The position numbers and the translations under genes are program-made. Of a stretch of 64,000 bases of DNA, positions 18,387 through 27,946 are shown in pieces. This DNA is from Phyllobacterium myrsinacearum. Its GTDB lineage: Bacteria; Pseudomonadota; Alphaproteobacteria; Rhizobiales; Rhizobiaceae. The first letter of the stretch is position 1, and each line of letters begins with the position of its first letter. The notes below the pieces were generated by a model. It worked only from the letters and a program-made list of their open reading frames with translations, ran no database searches and was not told the DNA's origin. The stretch spans positions 496,001 through 560,000 of the forward strand of contig NZ_JACGXN010000002.1 in NCBI RefSeq assembly GCF_014138285.1. The letters run 5' to 3'.

Positions 18387-19546
18387 GCACTGCCTATGCA
18401 CTGACCGGCGCCGATATTTTCGATGGCGAAAACTGGCACGCCGGCTCCGCAATTCTCGTTGATGAAGATACCATCACAGGCATTGTTGCCTCGGGTGACA
18501 TCCCCGCCGATATCAGGCGGGTGGAACTCAAGGGCGGCAAACTTGTGCCGGGTTTCATCGACATTCAGGTGAATGGTGGCGGTGGCGTTCTCCTGAATGA
18601 CGGGCCGACTGTCGAGGCAATTCGCACAATCTGCCGGGCGCATTTTGCATTCGGCACAACGGCGCTCCTGCCAACACTGATCACCGACACCCCTGCCATC
18701 ACCAATGCGGCGATTGCCGCAGGCAAAGCAGCGGCACAGGAAAAAGTCGCTGGATTTATCGGCCTGCATCTGGAGGGGCCACACCTCTCCGTATCGCACA
18801 AGGGCACCCATGATCCCGCGCTCATCCGCCCGATGGATGACAGTGATCTTCTGGCGATCATCGAAGCCGTGCAGGAACTGCCTGTGCTGCTCACCACGGT
18901 TGCTCCGGAGACGGTTCCCATTGAAAAGATCAAGGCAATGGTCGACGCCGGTGTAATCGTCAGCATAGGCCATAGCGGCGCCTCCTATGAAATGGCCGTT
19001 GCGGCAAAGGAAGCGGGCGCCTCCATGGCGACGCACCTTTTCAATGCCATGAGCCAGCTGGGCCATCGTGCACCGGGCGTGGTTGGTGCCGTTCTGGAGT
19101 CGGGCGAGCTGTCTGCCGGATTGATCGCCGATGGATTCCACGTCAGCAAAGCGTCGATGGCCATCGCCCTGCGTGCCAAGAATGGTCCGGCGAAAATCTT
19201 CCTCGTGACCGACGCCATGTCGACTATCGGCACCGATATCACGACATTTACGCTGAATGGCCGGACGATCCGGCGCGCCGGCGGCCGCCTGACACTTGAG
19301 GATGGTACCTTGGCCGGTGCCGATCTCGACATGATATCTGCGGTGCGCTTCGTTCATCGTGAACTTGGCCTCGATCTCGATGAAGCCCTGCGGATGGCTT
19401 CACTCTATCCCGCCGAGAGCATCCGGATCGATCATCGGTACGGGCGGATCGGCACGGGATATGTTGCCAACATTGTGCATCTCGATGATGCGCTTGATGT
19501 TGATCATGTCTGGATCGATGGCGATCTGCATTACGCCCGAACCTAG
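18383..19546 (+). CDS. nagA: N-acetylglucosamine-6-phosphate deacetylase
   Basis: A 387-residue amidohydrolase-fold enzyme removing acetate from GlcNAc-6-P. The motifs KLVPGFIDIQVNGGGG, the metal Glu in HLEGPHLS, His in SIGHSGASY, MATHLFNAMSQLGHRAPG and the catalytic Asp in VTDAMSTIG are present in order. Length is typical. It overlaps the preceding gene by 4 bp and ends the operon of kinase, regulator, SIS deaminase and deacetylase. Confidence 0.93.
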   Translation: MSTAYALTGADIFDGENWHAGSAILVDEDTITGIVASGDIPADIRRVELKGGKLVPGFIDIQVNGGGGVLLNDGPTVEAIRTICRAHFAFGTTALLPTLITDTPAITNAAIAAGKAAAQEKVAGFIGLHLEGPHLSVSHKGTHDPALIRPMDDSDLLAIIEAVQELPVLLTTVAPETVPIEKIKAMVDAGVIVSIGHSGASYEMAVAAKEAGASMATHLFNAMSQLGHRAPGVVGAVLESGELSAGLIADGFHVSKASMAIALRAKNGPAKIFLVTDAMSTIGTDITTFTLNGRTIRRAGGRLTLEDGTLAGADLDMISAVRFVHRELGLDLDEALRMASLYPAESIRIDHRYGRIGTGYVANIVHLDDALDVDHVWIDGDLHYART

Positions 19547-19566
19547 CGGCAAGGTGATTGGCATTT

Positions 19567-19730
19567 CCATGGTGCGTGGTTCGACAAGCTCACCATGAGG
19601 AAGAGTGAGGATTGCAGGAAGTCACGTTTTGCAAAGTAGGTGAATAGTGTCTGCAATGTTTCCGTTTAGCCTTGCAGCCACCCATCTCCCTCATGGTGAG
19701 CTTGTCGACCACGAACCAAGGACCATGCAC
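19567..19730. repeat. Long imperfect inverted repeat with CGACAAGCTCACCATGAGG arms
   Basis: The sequence 19576-19600 recurs in reverse complement at 19689-19712, differing by one base, and weaker complementarity (CCATGGTGCG / GTCCATGCAC region) extends both arms. About 90 bp lie between. The arm resembles dispersed alphaproteobacterial intergenic repeats built around TTCGACAAGCTCA (from memory). It fills most of the space between nagA and pncA; I see no gene in it. Confidence 0.7.
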
Positions 19731-19841
19731 CTCATACCGCAACGGGCGGCGGAACAATTCCATTTCGACAGTCTGTAACCCGAGTTGACGGCTTTCTCCG
19801 ATTGACCATACTTGCCCTTTTTGGACAATCGGAGAAGTGAA

Positions 19842-20441
19842 ATGGCTGGGGATGCGCTTGTCGTCATCGACGTGCAGAATGATTTTTGTCCCGGCGGCAC
19901 GCTGGCCGTGGGTGGGGGGCACGAAATTGTTCCAATCATCAACAAATTGATCGTCCGGTTTGATCACGTCATTCTCACGCAGGACTGGCATCCTGCCGGT
20001 CATTCCAGTTTCGCCTCCTCCCATCCCGGCAAGGCTCCCTTCGATACAATCAGGATGCCCTACGGTGACCAGACGCTATGGCCGGATCATTGCATTCAAG
20101 GCACGCCGGGTGCAGATTTTCATCCTGATCTGCAATGGGATAAAGCTGAGCTCATTATCCGCAAGGGGTTCCGTCCCCACATCGACAGCTACTCGGCCTT
20201 TTTCGAGAACGATCGCAAGACCCCTACCGGGCTTGCCGGATATCTGCGCGAACGCGGAATCACCAACGTGACCTTCGCCGGACTAGCGACGGATTACTGC
20301 GTTGCCTATTCGGCGCTCGATGCGGTGGCGCACGGTTTTGCTGCCGATGTCCTGCTCGATGCCTGCCGCGCCATCGATATGGGCGGCTCGCTCGCCGCCA
20401 TGGTCGCCAAAATGCGCAAGGCGGGTGTCACCCTGATCTGA
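19842..20441 (+). CDS. pncA: Nicotinamidase
   Basis: The 199-residue enzyme hydrolyses nicotinamide to nicotinate for NAD salvage, and activates pyrazinamide. The catalytic triad is visible: Asp10 in VIDVQNDFCPGG, Lys in WDKAELIIRKG, Cys in GLATDYC. The metal-binding His residues lie in DWHPAGHSSF and WPDHC. ATG 19842 was chosen because GGAGAAG lies upstream; an in-frame start at 19812 would add ten non-conserved residues. It is a single-gene unit. Confidence 0.93.
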   Translation: MAGDALVVIDVQNDFCPGGTLAVGGGHEIVPIINKLIVRFDHVILTQDWHPAGHSSFASSHPGKAPFDTIRMPYGDQTLWPDHCIQGTPGADFHPDLQWDKAELIIRKGFRPHIDSYSAFFENDRKTPTGLAGYLRERGITNVTFAGLATDYCVAYSALDAVAHGFAADVLLDACRAIDMGGSLAAMVAKMRKAGVTLI

Positions 20442-20500
20442 CAGGCAAAAGTGAACAGCTGCGCATTTTTTCCACAGGCGTTAACCCCGCTATGAGACCA

Positions 20501-20529
20501 AAGTCATAAAACTGTTGTTTGTCTGTCAC
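20501..20529 (+). promoter_or_regulatory. Pho box upstream of ugpB
   Basis: Three heptamers at 11-bp spacing, AAGTCAT, CTGTTGT and CTGTCAC, match the PhoB-binding pattern of CTGTCAT-like repeats separated by AT-rich tetramers. They lie 73-101 bp before the ugpB start. This fits phosphate-starvation control of glycerol-3-phosphate uptake. Confidence 0.75.
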
Positions 20530-20601
20530 ATAATGGGGATACTGCCCATAAGCGCATCCAATAAGCGTGTTCCTAACGACGCCTCATTATGGGAGACACA
20601 C

Positions 20602-21912
20602 ATGACATTTCGCGGTACTTCGCTAAGCCTCGCGTTCGGATTTATCCTCGCGTCCTCCACCTCATCTTTTGCTGTCACCGAAATCAGCTGGTGGCACGCC
20701 ATGACTGGCGCCAACAACGAGGTTGTTGAAACCCTGTCCAAGGAATTCAACGAGAGCCAGAGCGAATACAAGGTCGTTCCTGTGTTCAAGGGTACCTATC
20801 CTGAAACGTTGAATGCAGGCATTGCCGCATTTCGTGCCAAGCAGGCACCGCATATCATGCAGGTTTTTGACGCCGGAACGGGCGTCATGATGGGCGCCGA
20901 GGGTGCGATCAAGCCCGTGGCTGACATCCTCTCGATGGGTGATACGAAGTTCGACAAGAGCCTCTATCTGCCAGGCATTGTAGCCTATTATTCCAAGCCG
21001 GACGGCACCATGCTGTCCTTCCCCTACAACAGCTCCTCGCCGATCCTGTATTACAACAAGGATATCTTCAAGAAGGCGGGCCTCGATGAAAACAATCCGC
21101 CAAAAACCTGGCCGGAAGTCTGGGAAGCCGCCAAGAAGATCAAGACCAGCGGCGCAGCCAAATGCGGTTACACGTCGACATGGCTGACATGGATTCACAC
21201 GGAAAATTTTGCCGCCTGGAATAATATTTCCTACGGCACCAATGAGAACGGCATTGCCGGAACCGATGTCGAACTGAAAATCAACGCACCGCTCTATGTT
21301 AAACATTTCCAGGAACTGGCAGATCTGGCCAAGGACGGCACATTCCGTTACGGCGGCCGTACCTCTGAAGCCAAGCCGCTGTTCCTGTCCGGCGAATGCG
21401 GCATCTTCACTGAATCCTCCGGTGGTCTGGGCGATGTGGTCAAATCAGGCATGAACTACGGCACGGGCCAGCTCCCCTATGATCCCGAAGCCAAGGGTGC
21501 GCCACAGAACACGACACCGGGCGGCGCCAGCCTCTGGGTTTTCGCGGGCAAATCCGACGCAGAATATAAGGGCGTGGCAGCCTTCTTCACGTTCTTGTCG
21601 CGCACCGACATCCAGGCCCGTCTGCATCAGGTGTCAGGCTATCTGCCTGTAACCCTTGCCGCCTACGAGGAAACCAAGAAGTCCGGCTTTTATGACAAGA
21701 ACCCTGCCCGTGAAATTCCGATCAAGCAGATGATGGGCAAGGCGCCGACGGAAAACTCCAAAGGTGTCCGCCTGCCGAACCTGCCGCAGGTGCGTGATAT
21801 CGAGAACGAAGAGTTCGAAAACATGCTCTCCGGCAAGCAGACTGCACAGCAGGCCCTCGACAATGCCGTCAAGCGCGGCAACGCCGCCATCAAACAGGCG
21901 AACGGCCAGTAA
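20602..21912 (+). CDS. ugpB: sn-Glycerol-3-phosphate ABC transporter, periplasmic binding protein
   Basis: A 436-residue binding protein with a signal peptide (cleavage near SSFA-VTEI). ISWWHAMTGANNEVVETLSKEFNESQ at the mature N-terminus is characteristic of UgpB. It captures sn-glycerol-3-phosphate or its diesters in the periplasm as a phosphate and carbon source. The ATG at 20602 has GGGAGA upstream. Gene order ugpB-A-E-C is the common one, and a Pho box precedes it. A terminator-like hairpin after the stop should keep binding protein in excess. Confidence 0.93.
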   Translation: MTFRGTSLSLAFGFILASSTSSFAVTEISWWHAMTGANNEVVETLSKEFNESQSEYKVVPVFKGTYPETLNAGIAAFRAKQAPHIMQVFDAGTGVMMGAEGAIKPVADILSMGDTKFDKSLYLPGIVAYYSKPDGTMLSFPYNSSSPILYYNKDIFKKAGLDENNPPKTWPEVWEAAKKIKTSGAAKCGYTSTWLTWIHTENFAAWNNISYGTNENGIAGTDVELKINAPLYVKHFQELADLAKDGTFRYGGRTSEAKPLFLSGECGIFTESSGGLGDVVKSGMNYGTGQLPYDPEAKGAPQNTTPGGASLWVFAGKSDAEYKGVAAFFTFLSRTDIQARLHQVSGYLPVTLAAYEETKKSGFYDKNPAREIPIKQMMGKAPTENSKGVRLPNLPQVRDIENEEFENMLSGKQTAQQALDNAVKRGNAAIKQANGQ

Positions 21913-21928
21913 GAGCCGGTTCATGAAC

Positions 21929-21964
21929 GCCCTGTCCGCATGTCTTGCGGACGGGGCTCTTTTC
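21929..21964 (+). terminator. Hairpin with T-tract between ugpB and ugpA (attenuator)
   Basis: GCCCTGTCCGCA (21929-21940) pairs along all 12 positions with TGCGGACGGGGC (21946-21957), one pair being G-U, and is followed by TCTTTTC. It lies directly before the ugpA ribosome-binding site, so it should act as a partial terminator lowering permease expression. Confidence 0.75.
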
Positions 21965-21977
21965 AAGAGGGGCAATC

Positions 21978-22868
21978 ATGGCATCGTCAACGCACGTCAC
22001 TTTTCCCAACAAGTTCCTGCCCTATCTCCTGCTGGCGCCGCAGCTCGCCATCACGATTGTCTTCTTCTATTGGCCGGCATCCCAGGCCATTCGCCAGTCG
22101 GTTCTGCGGGAAGATCCGTTCGGCCTATCAACGCAATTTGTCGGACTTGGAAATTTCAAACGCATTCTGAGTGACCCCAACTACCTGAATTCGCTTCAGG
22201 TCACGGTTGTCTTTTCCATCGCGACCGCAGTGATCGCCATGGGCTTCGCCCTTCTGTTTGCCGTCATGGCCGACAAGGTCGTGCGCGGCAAAGGCATCTA
22301 TCGCACCCTGATGATCTGGCCCTATGCGGTGGCACCGGCCATTGCAGGCATGCTTTGGCTGTTCCTGTTCAACCCCTCGATGGGCACCTTTGCCTATATG
22401 ATCCGCTCCGCCGGTTACAATTGGGACCCGCTGCTCAACAGCAATCAGGCAATGCTCCTGGTGGTTGCCGCAGCCGCGTGGAAGCAGATCAGCTACAACT
22501 TCCTGTTCTTTGTTGCCGGTCTGCAATCCATTCCGAAATCATTGATCGAAGCGGCCGCCATTGATGGCGCCGGCGAAACCAAGCGCTTCTGGACCATCAT
22601 TTTCCCGCTGCTTGCCCCGACAACATTCTTCCTTCTTGTTGTGAACACGGTCTACGCCTTCTTCGATACATTCGGCATCATTCATGCCGTGACAGGCGGC
22701 GGCCCGGGCAAGGCAACCGAAACGCTGGTCTACAAGGTTTACAATGACGGGTTCGTCAATCTGATCCTTGGCGATTCGGCAGCGCAATCCGTGATCCTCA
22801 TGGTCATTGTTATCGGCTTAACGGCAATCCAGTTCCGTTATGTCGAGCGCAAAGTGCATTACGGCTGA
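21978..22868 (+). CDS. ugpA: sn-Glycerol-3-phosphate ABC transporter permease
   Basis: A 296-residue MalF-type permease with six hydrophobic segments. The coupling loop [27 protein letters not shown] lies near residue 200, and [24 protein letters not shown] is typical of UgpA. I placed the start at ATG 21978 because AGAGGGG lies 5-10 bases upstream; the ORF extends further but into the attenuator. It forms the channel with UgpE. The ugpE start follows 11 bp after its stop. Confidence 0.92.
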   Translation: MASSTHVTFPNKFLPYLLLAPQLAITIVFFYWPASQAIRQSVLREDPFGLSTQFVGLGNFKRILSDPNYLNSLQVTVVFSIATAVIAMGFALLFAVMADKVVRGKGIYRTLMIWPYAVAPAIAGMLWLFLFNPSMGTFAYMIRSAGYNWDPLLNSNQAMLLVVAAAAWKQISYNFLFFVAGLQSIPKSLIEAAAIDGAGETKRFWTIIFPLLAPTTFFLLVVNTVYAFFDTFGIIHAVTGGGPGKATETLVYKVYNDGFVNLILGDSAAQSVILMVIVIGLTAIQFRYVERKVHYG

Positions 22869-22879
22869 GGAGCGCAAAG

Positions 22880-23728
22880 ATGATCCAGAACAATCCCATC
22901 GGCCGTCTTATTGCCCACATCGTCCTGATTGTCGGCATCATGATCGTGGCTTTCCCGATCTACTACGCCTTCATCGCGTCAACCCAGTCGCTGCAGGACA
23001 TCATGCGGCCGCCGCTATCCCTGCTGCCCGGCGGGCATTTCTGGGAAAACTATACAACCGCATTGTTCGGCGGCATTGGACGCATCGGCGGCGTGAGTGT
23101 TGGCCGCCTGCTCATCAACAGTACAATTATGGCGCTGGCGATTGCCGTCGGCAAAATCATCATCTCGATCCTGTCGGCCTATGCGATTGTCTTCTTCCGG
23201 TTTCCCGGCCGCATGGTCTTCTTCTGGCTGATCTTCATCACGCTGATGCTGCCGGTCGAAGTTCGCATCCTGCCAACATACAAGGTCATGGTCGATCTTG
23301 GTCTTATCGACACCTATACGGGCCTTACCGTTCCCCTCATGGCATCGGCAACGGCAACACTCCTGTTCCGGCAGTTCTTCATGACCATACCGGGAGAACT
23401 TGTCGAAGCGGCGCGCGTCGACGGTGCGGGACCGTGGCGTTTTTTCAAAGACATCCTGCTGCCCCTGTCCAAAACCAACATAGCGGCACTGTTTGTCATC
23501 CTGTTTATCTATGGCTGGACCCAGTATCTGTGGCCCCTGCTGATGACGAACCGCAATGACATGACGACCATCGTCATCGGTCTGCGCAAAATGATTTCCT
23601 TCGCCGATGCCGACACCGAATGGCATCTGGTGATGGTGACCTGCATTCTGGCCATCCTCCCCCCGGTCCTCGTCGTTGTGCTGATGCAACGCTGGTTCGT
23701 GCGCGGTCTGGTCGAAACGGAGAAATGA
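22880..23728 (+). CDS. ugpE: sn-Glycerol-3-phosphate ABC transporter permease
   Basis: A 282-residue MalG-type permease with six hydrophobic segments. The coupling loop ELVEAARVDGAGPWRFFKDILLPLS lies near residue 185. The C-terminus contains a GWTQYLWPLLMTNRNDMTT segment close to UgpE of other proteobacteria. It lies between ugpA and ugpC with short spacers of 11 and 6 bp, so it belongs to the same transcript. Confidence 0.92.
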   Translation: MIQNNPIGRLIAHIVLIVGIMIVAFPIYYAFIASTQSLQDIMRPPLSLLPGGHFWENYTTALFGGIGRIGGVSVGRLLINSTIMALAIAVGKIIISILSAYAIVFFRFPGRMVFFWLIFITLMLPVEVRILPTYKVMVDLGLIDTYTGLTVPLMASATATLLFRQFFMTIPGELVEAARVDGAGPWRFFKDILLPLSKTNIAALFVILFIYGWTQYLWPLLMTNRNDMTTIVIGLRKMISFADADTEWHLVMVTCILAILPPVLVVVLMQRWFVRGLVETEK

Positions 23729-23734
23729 TCTCAC

Positions 23735-24805
23735 ATGGCAAGTGTTGAACTTACAAATGTCCGCAAGGTTTATGCCGGGGCTGTCGAAGCGGTCAAAGGC
23801 GTCGATATCGCGATCAAAGACGGCGCGTTATGCGTACTCGTCGGCCCGTCTGGCTGCGGAAAATCGACCCTCCTGCGCATGATCGCAGGACTGGAATCTA
23901 TTACGGATGGCACGGTCAAGATCGACAACAAGGTTGTCAACGATCTCGGCCCCGCCGAACGCGACATCGCCATGGTCTTCCAGAACTATGCGCTCTATCC
24001 GCATATGAAAGTCTACGACAACATGGCCTACGGATTGCGCAACCGCGGCATGCCGAAGGACCAGATCGATAAACGTGTCCGCGAGGCAGCAGCAACGCTG
24101 GAACTCACGCATCTTCTCGAACGCCGTCCACGCGAGTTGTCGGGCGGCCAGCGCCAGCGTGTGGCCATGGGCCGCGCCATCGTGCGCAATCCCAAAGTGT
24201 TCCTGTTTGACGAACCTCTGTCCAACCTTGACGCCAAGCTGCGCGGACAGATGCGCGTAGAAATCAAGAACCTGCAGCGCCAACTCGGCGTGACAAGCGT
24301 TTATGTGACCCATGATCAGCTGGAAGCCATGACCCTTGCCGATATTCTCGTGGTGATGAATGCCGGTGCGGTCGAACAGATCGGTGCGCCGCTTGATATC
24401 TACGAAAAGCCCGCCAGCACATTCGTTGCAAGCTTCATCGGCGCTCCCCCCATGAATCTCATTCCAATAACCGCCGACGAATCCGGCCTGATCCTGAAGG
24501 ATGGCACGCGGATCGGGGCTCAAGGCATTACCGTATCCGACAAGGACGCGATCATCGGCTTCCGTCCCGAAGATCTGGAAGTTGCCACCGGGACAGAGAG
24601 CCATATTGGCGGCCTCCTGCTCGACCTCAAGGTGCTCGGTGTCGAGCCGGTCGGCGCGGAAAGTTATGTCTACGGCATCATTGGAGGCGAACGGGTCGTT
24701 GTGCGGGTCGCAGGCCGCTCCGTTTCGCAGCCCGACGATCATCTCAGGGTTATTATCCCCAAGGAAAAGCTGCACCTTTTTGGCGGCAACGGAAAGCGCA
24801 TCTGA
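23735..24805 (+). CDS. ugpC: sn-Glycerol-3-phosphate ABC transporter ATP-binding protein
   Basis: A 356-residue ATPase with Walker [10 protein letters not shown] (near residue 37), Q-loop [10 protein letters not shown], signature [14 protein letters not shown], Walker B FLFDEP and switch VTHDQ. The C-terminal MalK-type regulatory domain is complete, which in enteric UgpC allows inhibition when phosphate is plentiful. It begins 6 bp after ugpE and closes the operon. It is distinct from the similar ATPase at 9238. Confidence 0.92.
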   Translation: MASVELTNVRKVYAGAVEAVKGVDIAIKDGALCVLVGPSGCGKSTLLRMIAGLESITDGTVKIDNKVVNDLGPAERDIAMVFQNYALYPHMKVYDNMAYGLRNRGMPKDQIDKRVREAAATLELTHLLERRPRELSGGQRQRVAMGRAIVRNPKVFLFDEPLSNLDAKLRGQMRVEIKNLQRQLGVTSVYVTHDQLEAMTLADILVVMNAGAVEQIGAPLDIYEKPASTFVASFIGAPPMNLIPITADESGLILKDGTRIGAQGITVSDKDAIIGFRPEDLEVATGTESHIGGLLLDLKVLGVEPVGAESYVYGIIGGERVVVRVAGRSVSQPDDHLRVIIPKEKLHLFGGNGKRI

Positions 24806-24819
24806 ATGCACTCCGTGTT

Positions 24820-24850
24820 CGTCATCCCCGGGTCAGGCCCGAGGATGACG
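24820..24850. repeat. Palindromic hairpin between convergent ugpC and metQ
   Basis: CGTCATCC-C-CGGG and CCCG-A-GGATGACG pair around a short loop. GTCATCC...GGATGAC hairpins are frequent dispersed elements at the 3' ends of rhizobial genes (from memory). Placed between two converging genes it can serve as a bidirectional terminator, though it lacks a T-run. Confidence 0.6.
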
Positions 24851-24869
24851 CAGGTGAAAGGGCTTTCGA

Positions 24870-25652
24870 TCACCAAGCTGGAACAGCGGCACCCTTGTAC
24901 TTGTCGAGGATGAACTGCTTGACCGGATCGGAATGGTAGGATTCGATCAGTGTCTTGACCCAAGGCTTGTCCTTGTCCGCCTTGCGCACAGCGATGAGAT
25001 TGACGTAGGGCGCCTTTTCACCTTCCTTCAGGATCGGGTCCTTCATCGGATCCAGACCGGCTTCGAGCGCATAGTTGGTGTTGATTGCTGCAGCATCCAC
25101 ATCATCGATGGAACGTGGTAACTGGGCTGCATCAAGCTCGACAAACTTGAAGTTCTTCTTGTTCTCGACGATGTCCGCCAGCGTCACCTTCAGGCCTGAA
25201 CCTTCCTTCAGCTTGATCGCACCCTTGTCCGCAAGGATCAGCAGAGCGCGCCCGCCATTTGTCGGATCGTTCGGAATGGCAATCGTCGCGCCATCGGCCA
25301 GTTCATCGAAGCTCTTCACTTTCTTCGAATAGACGCCCATCGGGAAATTGACGGTGTTGGCGACGTCGACAAGATCGAACTTGCGGTCAGCAATCTGGTT
25401 GTCCAGATAAGGCTTGTGCTGGAACGAGTTTGCATCCAGTTCGCCGTCGTTCAGTGCCTGGTTCGGCACGACATAATCGGAAAATTCGAAGATCTCGATG
25501 TCGAGGCCCTTCGGCTTGGCGATTTCCTTGACCTTTTCCATGATCTGCGCGTGTTCGCCCGGCGTCACACCGATTTTGATCGTTTCGGCCAAAGCGCCCG
25601 TCGCGCTCAGCATTGCCGCGAGCGCGGCTGTGGCGAGGATTTTCTTCAACAT
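24870..25652 (-). CDS. metQ: Methionine ABC transporter, substrate-binding protein (NlpA family)
   Basis: A 260-residue binding protein. The signal peptide ends ALSATGALA-ETIKIG and has no lipobox Cys, so this MetQ is a free periplasmic protein rather than a lipoprotein. The family pattern GVTPGEHAQIMEKVKEIAK, ANSFQHKPYLDN and the AIPNDPTNGGRALLIL segment are present. The ATG at 25652 follows GGAGAG. It ends the metN-metI-metQ operon and delivers methionine, including the D-form in some relatives, to MetI. Confidence 0.92.
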   Translation of the reverse strand: MLKKILATAALAAMLSATGALAETIKIGVTPGEHAQIMEKVKEIAKPKGLDIEIFEFSDYVVPNQALNDGELDANSFQHKPYLDNQIADRKFDLVDVANTVNFPMGVYSKKVKSFDELADGATIAIPNDPTNGGRALLILADKGAIKLKEGSGLKVTLADIVENKKNFKFVELDAAQLPRSIDDVDAAAINTNYALEAGLDPMKDPILKEGEKAPYVNLIAVRKADKDKPWVKTLIESYHSDPVKQFILDKYKGAAVPAW

Positions 25653-25682
25653 TGTACTCTCCTGTTTTACTTGAACTTGTTT

Positions 25683-26348
25683 TCAGCGGGGACGGATGCG
25701 CTTGTCGAACTGTCGCGCCAGCCGGTCGCCGGCGCTCTGGACGAGCTGAACCAGCACGATCAGCACCACAACCACAATTGCCATCACATCAGGCATGAAA
25801 CGCTGATAGCCGTAACGGATGCCCAGATCGCCGAGACCTCCGCCCCCGACAGCACCGACCATGGCCGAATAACCGATGAGGCTGACAATGGTGAGTGTCA
25901 GTGCAGACGTAATGCCGGGCCGGGCTTCGGCCAGCAGAACCTTGAACACGATCTGGACCGGGCTCGCGCCCATGGCGCGGGCCGCTTCGGTGAGGCCTGG
26001 ATCGACCTCGCGGATCGCTGATTCAACCAGCCGCGCAATGAAGGGAATAGTTGCGATGGTCAGCGGCACAATCGCGGCTGTGGTCCCGATTGAGGTTCCG
26101 GCAATCATGCGTGTGAAAGGGATGATTGCAACAACCAGAATGATAAAGGGGGTCGAGCGCGCCGCATTGACGATCAGTCCCAGTATCTTGTTCACCGAGG
26201 GTGCCGGAAAAAGCTCGCCGCGGCCACTGGTCGCCAGGAAAACGCCGAGCGGAATGCCAAACAGCGAACCGATGAGCCCGGCAACGGCGACCATGTACAA
26301 TGTCTGGCCCGTGGACTTCACCAGCAGTGCGAAAATATCAGCGGACAT
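25683..26348 (-). CDS. metI: Methionine ABC transporter permease
   Basis: A 221-residue permease with five to six hydrophobic segments. The coupling loop [31 protein letters not shown] lies near residue 130, and [29 protein letters not shown] is the MetI signature. I chose the ATG at 26346-26348 because GGAGG precedes it; the longer start at 26384 has no binding site. It overlaps the end of metN by 11 bp. Confidence 0.92.
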   Translation of the reverse strand: MSADIFALLVKSTGQTLYMVAVAGLIGSLFGIPLGVFLATSGRGELFPAPSVNKILGLIVNAARSTPFIILVVAIIPFTRMIAGTSIGTTAAIVPLTIATIPFIARLVESAIREVDPGLTEAARAMGASPVQIVFKVLLAEARPGITSALTLTIVSLIGYSAMVGAVGGGGLGDLGIRYGYQRFMPDVMAIVVVVLIVLVQLVQSAGDRLARQFDKRIRPR

Positions 26349-27462
26349 AACCAACAACCTCCGATGACAAACCATGATCAGCAAGAAAACTTCGTGCCTG
26401 GATTATCTTCTCCTGATCGGCGAGCAGGGAAACAACAAGCATGCCGAAAGGACGTCCCGCAATCTCATCGACCGCACCGGCCATGATATTGACCTCGATT
26501 CCAAGATCGCTGCCAAGCCGTGCGAGCATAGGCTCCGTCGCATTCTCACCCTTGAAGATGATGCGCAGGATTGTCCGCAGGCCCGGCTCCGGCTTCTCGA
26601 CCATCTGCCGCGTCAGAAACTCCGGCAGGTGCAGACCCGCAAGTCCGCCAAGCAGCGACCGGGTGGTCGCATGGGTGTGACCGGTAAACACATCGAAAGT
26701 CGGTCCCTGCTCGACGATACACCCGCCATCGATAACCGCCACATGGTCGGCGATCGTCTTGATCACTTCCATCTCGTGGGTGATCAGCAGAACAGTGAGG
26801 CCAAGCTCCTTGTTGATGGTCTTGAGCAGGGCAAGAATCGACCGGGTTGTTTCAGGATCAAGTGCAGATGTTGCCTCATCAGATAGGAGCAGCTTGGGTT
26901 CCGTTGCCAGAGCCCGCGCGATGCCGATGCGCTGTTTCTGCCCGCCTGAGAGTTCGGATGGATAGCGATTGCGCTTGTCGGAAAGCCCTACCAGATCAAG
27001 CAGCGGCGTTACCCGCTTTTCGATGGTCTGCCTGTCAATACCGGCGATCTCGAGCGGCAGTGCGATATTGTCGAAAGCCGTACGGGATGAAAGCAGATTG
27101 AAATGCTGAAAGATCATGCCGATGGACCGGCGCACATCGCGCAGTTTCTTTTCATCGAGCTCCGCAATATTCACGCCATCCACAACGACGCGACCACTGC
27201 TGGGTTTCTCCAGTCCATTGACCAGCCGGATTAGCGTGGATTTGCCTGCACCGGACCGGCCGATAATGCCGGTGACGGAACCGCGCGGGACAGTCAGACC
27301 GACACCATCAAGTGCCGTGACTTCCGCGCTGGTGCGTCCTGCCGCAAAGCGCTTGGAAACATCTTCAAACGCAACCATGGGATTAACCGCTTCGGTCAAC
27401 CCATCGCCCGCAACCGTTCCGGCCGCCTCTTCTGTTTTCCTTGTTACAACCATCATATTCAT
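26338..27462 (-). CDS. metN: Methionine ABC transporter ATP-binding protein
   Basis: A 374-residue ATPase with Walker [11 protein letters not shown]-loop [17 protein letters not shown], signature [14 protein letters not shown], Walker [14 protein letters not shown] and switch ITHEM. The C-terminal NIL (ACT-like) domain, about residues 295-370, binds methionine and inhibits transport. The N-terminus is about 30 residues longer than usual; the start at 27462 has no good Shine-Dalgarno, and an ATG near 27378 ([11 protein letters not shown]) matches where the conserved domain begins. It heads the metNIQ operon. I saw no SAM riboswitch upstream. Confidence 0.9.
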   Translation of the reverse strand: MNMMVVTRKTEEAAGTVAGDGLTEAVNPMVAFEDVSKRFAAGRTSAEVTALDGVGLTVPRGSVTGIIGRSGAGKSTLIRLVNGLEKPSSGRVVVDGVNIAELDEKKLRDVRRSIGMIFQHFNLLSSRTAFDNIALPLEIAGIDRQTIEKRVTPLLDLVGLSDKRNRYPSELSGGQKQRIGIARALATEPKLLLSDEATSALDPETTRSILALLKTINKELGLTVLLITHEMEVIKTIADHVAVIDGGCIVEQGPTFDVFTGHTHATTRSLLGGLAGLHLPEFLTRQMVEKPEPGLRTILRIIFKGENATEPMLARLGSDLGIEVNIMAGAVDEIAGRPFGMLVVSLLADQEKIIQARSFLADHGLSSEVVGYVR

Positions 27463-27783
27463 TTGCGCTGCATTCGCAGCCGCCCTGTTGTCTGTTTGCG
27501 ACCGTCTATACCGATCAAGTCGGCATTTCGATAGGGCTTGTGGACAAGCGTGAACATTTTCGCTGGTAGAAATGTTGATTTCAACCGCTAACGGCCAGAG
27601 CTGTTCCTCGCGATGAAGCGTAGATCATTCAACTATAGTTCTAAATACCCATAAAAAACAACCGCTTACCTCAAATTATTCAACCCTGCATTTCTGGCAG
27701 TGCTCTGTGAAAACAGGCAATGGATTGAACTGGCGTTTTTACACGCGATCCATTTGAGGGTGAAGCAGCAAGCATCGAGCCAG
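27463..27783. other. Intergenic region upstream of metN
   Basis: This holds the metN promoter side. On the minus strand a TTGTTT / TATAGT pair with 18-bp spacing, about 27654 to 27625, is a possible sigma-70 promoter for metN. I looked for SAM-II-like elements and saw none. No ORF here looks coding. Confidence 0.3.
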
Positions 27784-27826
27784 CCGGTGCACCGGGACGA
27801 TGGGCCTCCCGGCCTTGGCAAAGGCC
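27784..27826 (+). other. Structured leader of the 29-codon ORF
   Basis: CCGGTGCACCGG at 27784-27795 is a perfect 12-bp palindrome. GGCCTTGGCAAAGGCC at 27811-27826 forms a 6-bp stem with a GGCA loop. Both lie in the 70 bases before the small ORF at 27852. Two stems in tandem before an extended ribosome-binding site suggest a folded 5' leader. Confidence 0.45.
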
Positions 27827-27851
27827 TTGCCCTCAAAACTGGAGGTGATCT

Positions 27852-27941
27852 ATGCGGAAATTGCCGTTTAGCATCACACTAGTCGTGAAAAGAACCCGGA
27901 CCGGCTGGCAGCTGATGATCCGGATTCAGTTCTCGAACTAG
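27852..27941 (+). CDS. 29-residue basic small protein, unknown
   Basis: A 29-codon ORF, MRKLPFSITLVVKRTRTG... ending in Asn, with six basic and no acidic residues and alternating hydrophobic/polar positions suggesting beta strands rather than a membrane helix. Its start is preceded by GGAGGTGATC, a 10-base complement to the 16S rRNA 3' end and the strongest ribosome-binding site in the window, although only one base separates it from the ATG. A hairpin follows 5 bp after the stop. It stands alone on the plus strand between two minus-strand methionine genes. I cannot name a family; a leader peptide, regulatory small protein or fragment of a mobile element are all possible. Confidence 0.55.
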   Translation: MRKLPFSITLVVKRTRTGWQLMIRIQFSN

Positions 27942-27946
27942 ACCAC

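Noticed and set aside
23828..24811. 327-codon minus-strand frame over ugpC
   Set aside because: Antisense shadow of an ATPase gene with all motifs intact on the plus strand.
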